A model generated the notes under the pieces. It searched no databases. It had not been told where the DNA came from and was given only the letters and a program-made list of their open reading frames with translations. The translations under genes and the position numbers were made by a program. This document shows, piece after piece, positions 62,631 to 64,000 of a DNA stretch of 64,000 nt. Source of the stretch: Pseudoduganella guangdongensis (lineage in GTDB: Bacteria > Pseudomonadota > Gammaproteobacteria > Burkholderiales > Burkholderiaceae_D); contig NZ_WWCJ01000005.1 of assembly GCF_009857475.1 (NCBI RefSeq), positions 124,001 to 188,000 of the forward strand. The letters are read 5' to 3'. Numbering within the stretch: position 1 is the stretch's first letter; each line of letters starts with the position of its first letter.

Positions 62631-62697
62631 GACTGCTCCTTAAGGCGGCTGGAAAACGATTTACCAGTATAGAACAAAGGTTGCCGGGAGCAGTGAG

Positions 62698-62724
62698 GCG
62701 GGGCGGCTGTGGCCGCCGCCCCGC
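62698..62724 (-). terminator. GC-rich hairpin downstream of the DUF4214 remnant
   Basis: GCGGGGCGGC (62698-62707) pairs perfectly with GCCGCCCCGC (62715-62724) around a 7-base loop. On the minus strand it lies 36 bases after the remnant's stop. No T-run follows, so it is a candidate only. Confidence 0.4.
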
Positions 62725-62759
62725 AATGAAAACAAGCCGAAAAAGTTACTTTCGTTTTA

Positions 62760-63209
62760 CTAGCTTTGGTAGGCGATGTAGTCGATGCCGTGCTGCATCG
62801 AGCCGATCACCTGGGCGTAGTTTTCTTTGCTTTCGCTAAAGCCATACAGTACCGTGCCCAGGCTCGCCTTCTTGTTGTCGAGCACATCGAGCCACCAGGC
62901 GAAGCCGTCGTTGTCCGGCAGGCGGTGCAAGGCGTAGTCATAGATCTTGGTCAGCATCTCTTTATTGCTGACGTTGACGCCGTACATCTTGGCGAACTCT
63001 GCCGACTTGGTGAATTCCAGCGCCACCGATTCCATGCTGATGCCGGTGTCCACCGCCTTACCGTCGATATCGAGCGCTGTACCGCCGTCGGCAAAGGCGC
63101 CAAGCAAGGTTCCGCTGGCCTGTTCGCCGACGATGGTGGCGAACCTGGGACGACGTCGGTCTTGCCGCCATTGCCAAACCCTGCGTCCAGGCTGCCAACG
63201 CACGTTCAA
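62760..63209 (-). pseudogene. Truncated delta-60 repeat / DUF4214 protein remnant
   Basis: The frame from ~63145 down to 62760 encodes a clear DUF4214 C-terminus: SVALEFTKSAEFAKMYGVNVSNKEMLTKIYDYALHRLPDNDGFAWWLDVLDNKKASLGTVLYGFSESKENYAQ. Just upstream, another frame at about 63150-63200 reads GSLDAGFGNGGKTDVV, the hallmark of a delta-60 (DUF5122) repeat, but it is shifted by one base relative to the DUF4214 frame near 63146-63150 and is blocked by a stop at ~63210. The open frame that joins the region to an apparent start codon has non-family sequence at its N-terminus. Intact relatives are large secreted repeat proteins. This is most likely a 5'-deleted, frameshifted remnant, or a sequencing error plus a short gene. 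Confidence 0.7.
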
Positions 63210-63221
63210 TGCAAAGAATGG

Positions 63222-63244
63222 CGGGCGCCCCTAGAGGGCGCCCG
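63222..63244 (-). terminator. Hairpin after leuA
   Basis: CGGGCGCCC (63222-63230) and GGGCGCCCG (63236-63244) form a perfect 9-bp stem with a 5-base loop. On the minus strand it begins 12 bases after the leuA stop, followed by a weak T-containing stretch (ATTCTTTG). Confidence 0.6.
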
Positions 63245-63255
63245 GATCGTCCGGC

Positions 63256-64000
63256 TTAAGCCGAAGCTTGCGCTATGCTGGTTGCCGCGTCCGCCCGGGC
63301 CGCAAGCTGGCGGTTGATGGCGCTCAGAACCGCTTTGAACGAGGCGGTGACGATATTGCTGTCGATGCCGGCGCCGAACAGGGTCGGGCCGCCGTCCAGG
63401 CGCAATTCGACATAGCAGGCCGCCTTGGCGTTGGCGCCGTGGCCGATGGCGTGCTCGTGGTAGTCCATCAGGGTTACGTCCAGGCCGAGCGCGTCGACGA
63501 AGGCGTCGATCGGGCCGTTGCCGCCGCCTTGCAGCGCGAGCGGGGCTTTGTTGTGGATCAGGCCAATGTCGATCTGCACCGGTTCATCGTTGGCGCTGTC
63601 CTCCACCATCTTGTGCGAGGCATAGGCGTACGGCGTGGCCTGTTCCAGGTATTCGCGCTGGAAGATCTGGTAAATGCCCTCGGACGTGATCTCCAGGCCG
63701 GTCTGGTCGGCCACTTTTTGCACGGCGCGCGAGAATTCGATCTGCAGGCGGCGCGGCAGTTCCAGGCCGTAGTCCTGCTCCAGCAGGTAGGCCATGCCGC
63801 CCTTGCCGGACTGGCTGTTGACGCGGATCACGGCGTCGTAGCTGCGGCCCACGTCCTGCGGGTCGATCGGCAGGTACGGGATTTCCCATGGCGCGCCGTC
63901 CTGCTGCTTGGCGAAGCCCTTTTTGATCGCGTCCTGGTGCGAGCCGGAGAAGGCGGTGAACACCAGGTCGCCGACATACGGGTGGCGCGGGTGCACCGGC
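63256..64000 (-). CDS. leuA: 2-isopropylmalate synthase, C-terminal part, N-terminus cut by window edge
   Basis: Condenses acetyl-CoA with 2-oxoisovalerate in leucine synthesis. Only the last ~248 residues are in the window; the gene begins beyond 64000. Visible parts are [25 protein letters not shown] (end of the catalytic barrel, zinc-His region), [31 protein letters not shown] (the [10 protein letters not shown] signature of the subdomain linker) and the LeuA allosteric domain ([52 protein letters not shown]), the leucine-feedback site. The type is the long LeuA2 form. Confidence 0.95.
   Translation of the reverse strand, partial: PVHPRHPYVGDLVFTAFSGSHQDAIKKGFAKQQDGAPWEIPYLPIDPQDVGRSYDAVIRVNSQSGKGGMAYLLEQDYGLELPRRLQIEFSRAVQKVADQTGLEITSEGIYQIFQREYLEQATPYAYASHKMVEDSANDEPVQIDIGLIHNKAPLALQGGGNGPIDAFVDALGLDVTLMDYHEHAIGHGANAKAACYVELRLDGGPTLFGAGIDSNIVTASFKAVLSAINRQLAARADAATSIAQASA

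Overview
The window is about 64 kb of GC-rich chromosome from a betaproteobacterium of the Oxalobacteraceae (Massilia / Duganella / Janthinobacterium type). This is inferred from the conserved order trxB - ftsK - lolA - rarA - serS, the strong third-position G/C bias, and the abundance of c-di-GMP, chemotaxis and TonB-dependent receptor genes. Both ends cut through genes: trxB (C-terminus missing) at the left and leuA (N-terminus missing) at the right. I see no prophage, CRISPR array, rRNA or plasmid functions.

Layout. (1) 1-8 kb, housekeeping: trxB, ftsK, lolA, rarA, an Asp-nucleophile alpha/beta hydrolase, a small exported protein, serS and tRNA-Ser(CGA). (2) 8.0-9.1 kb, a RAYT-type transposase (HUH / Y1) bounded by a perfect 28-bp inverted repeat, set between the tRNA terminator and the stop codon of an EAL gene. 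(3) 10-17.7 kb: zwf, a metal-uptake-like set (DUF2946, TonB receptor, PepSY membrane protein), a thermonuclease, and a LysR regulator divergent from a small exported protein. (4) 17.7-33.8 kb: a Gcr-type membrane protein, then a pectin-utilisation locus. A FadR-type GntR regulator and a Tat-exported GH28 polygalacturonase face a tightly coupled operon of TonB receptor, a 1278-residue DUF5060/glycosidase-pectin methylesterase fusion, a second GH28, a second DUF5060/glycosidase and, after a gap, an SMP-30-like protein. The shared promoter region has four TGG-N5-CCA sites in two helically phased pairs. (5) 34-38.5 kb: TonB receptor - YfiR - hybrid histidine kinase, with small proline-rich ORFs on both sides. 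(6) 38.5-54.6 kb: small genes, a paired M16 protease operon (one active and one degenerate subunit), a CheB-CheR-PAS fusion, a thioesterase, a GGDEF-EAL protein, a SpeE-like protein, a degenerate GGDEF protein with an intact RxxD site, an exopolyphosphatase, a histone-H1-like protein and an OlsB-like acyltransferase. (7) 54.7-61 kb: a phosphonate/selenate-type ABC transporter operon with an additional LolD-like ATPase, divergent from the ergothioneine genes egtD-egtB. (8) 61-64 kb: a chemoreceptor, a decayed delta-60/DUF4214 gene, and leuA.

How the parts work together. The pectin locus looks like a complete outer-membrane and periplasmic front end (demethylation, backbone cleavage, a possible side-chain glycosidase, TonB import, FadR-type control), but no inner-membrane uptake or galacturonate catabolism genes are in the window. 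Four c-di-GMP or two-component signalling proteins plus CheB-CheR and the chemoreceptor suggest heavy environmental sensing. Function calls rest on motif and architecture recognition only; no database search was run.
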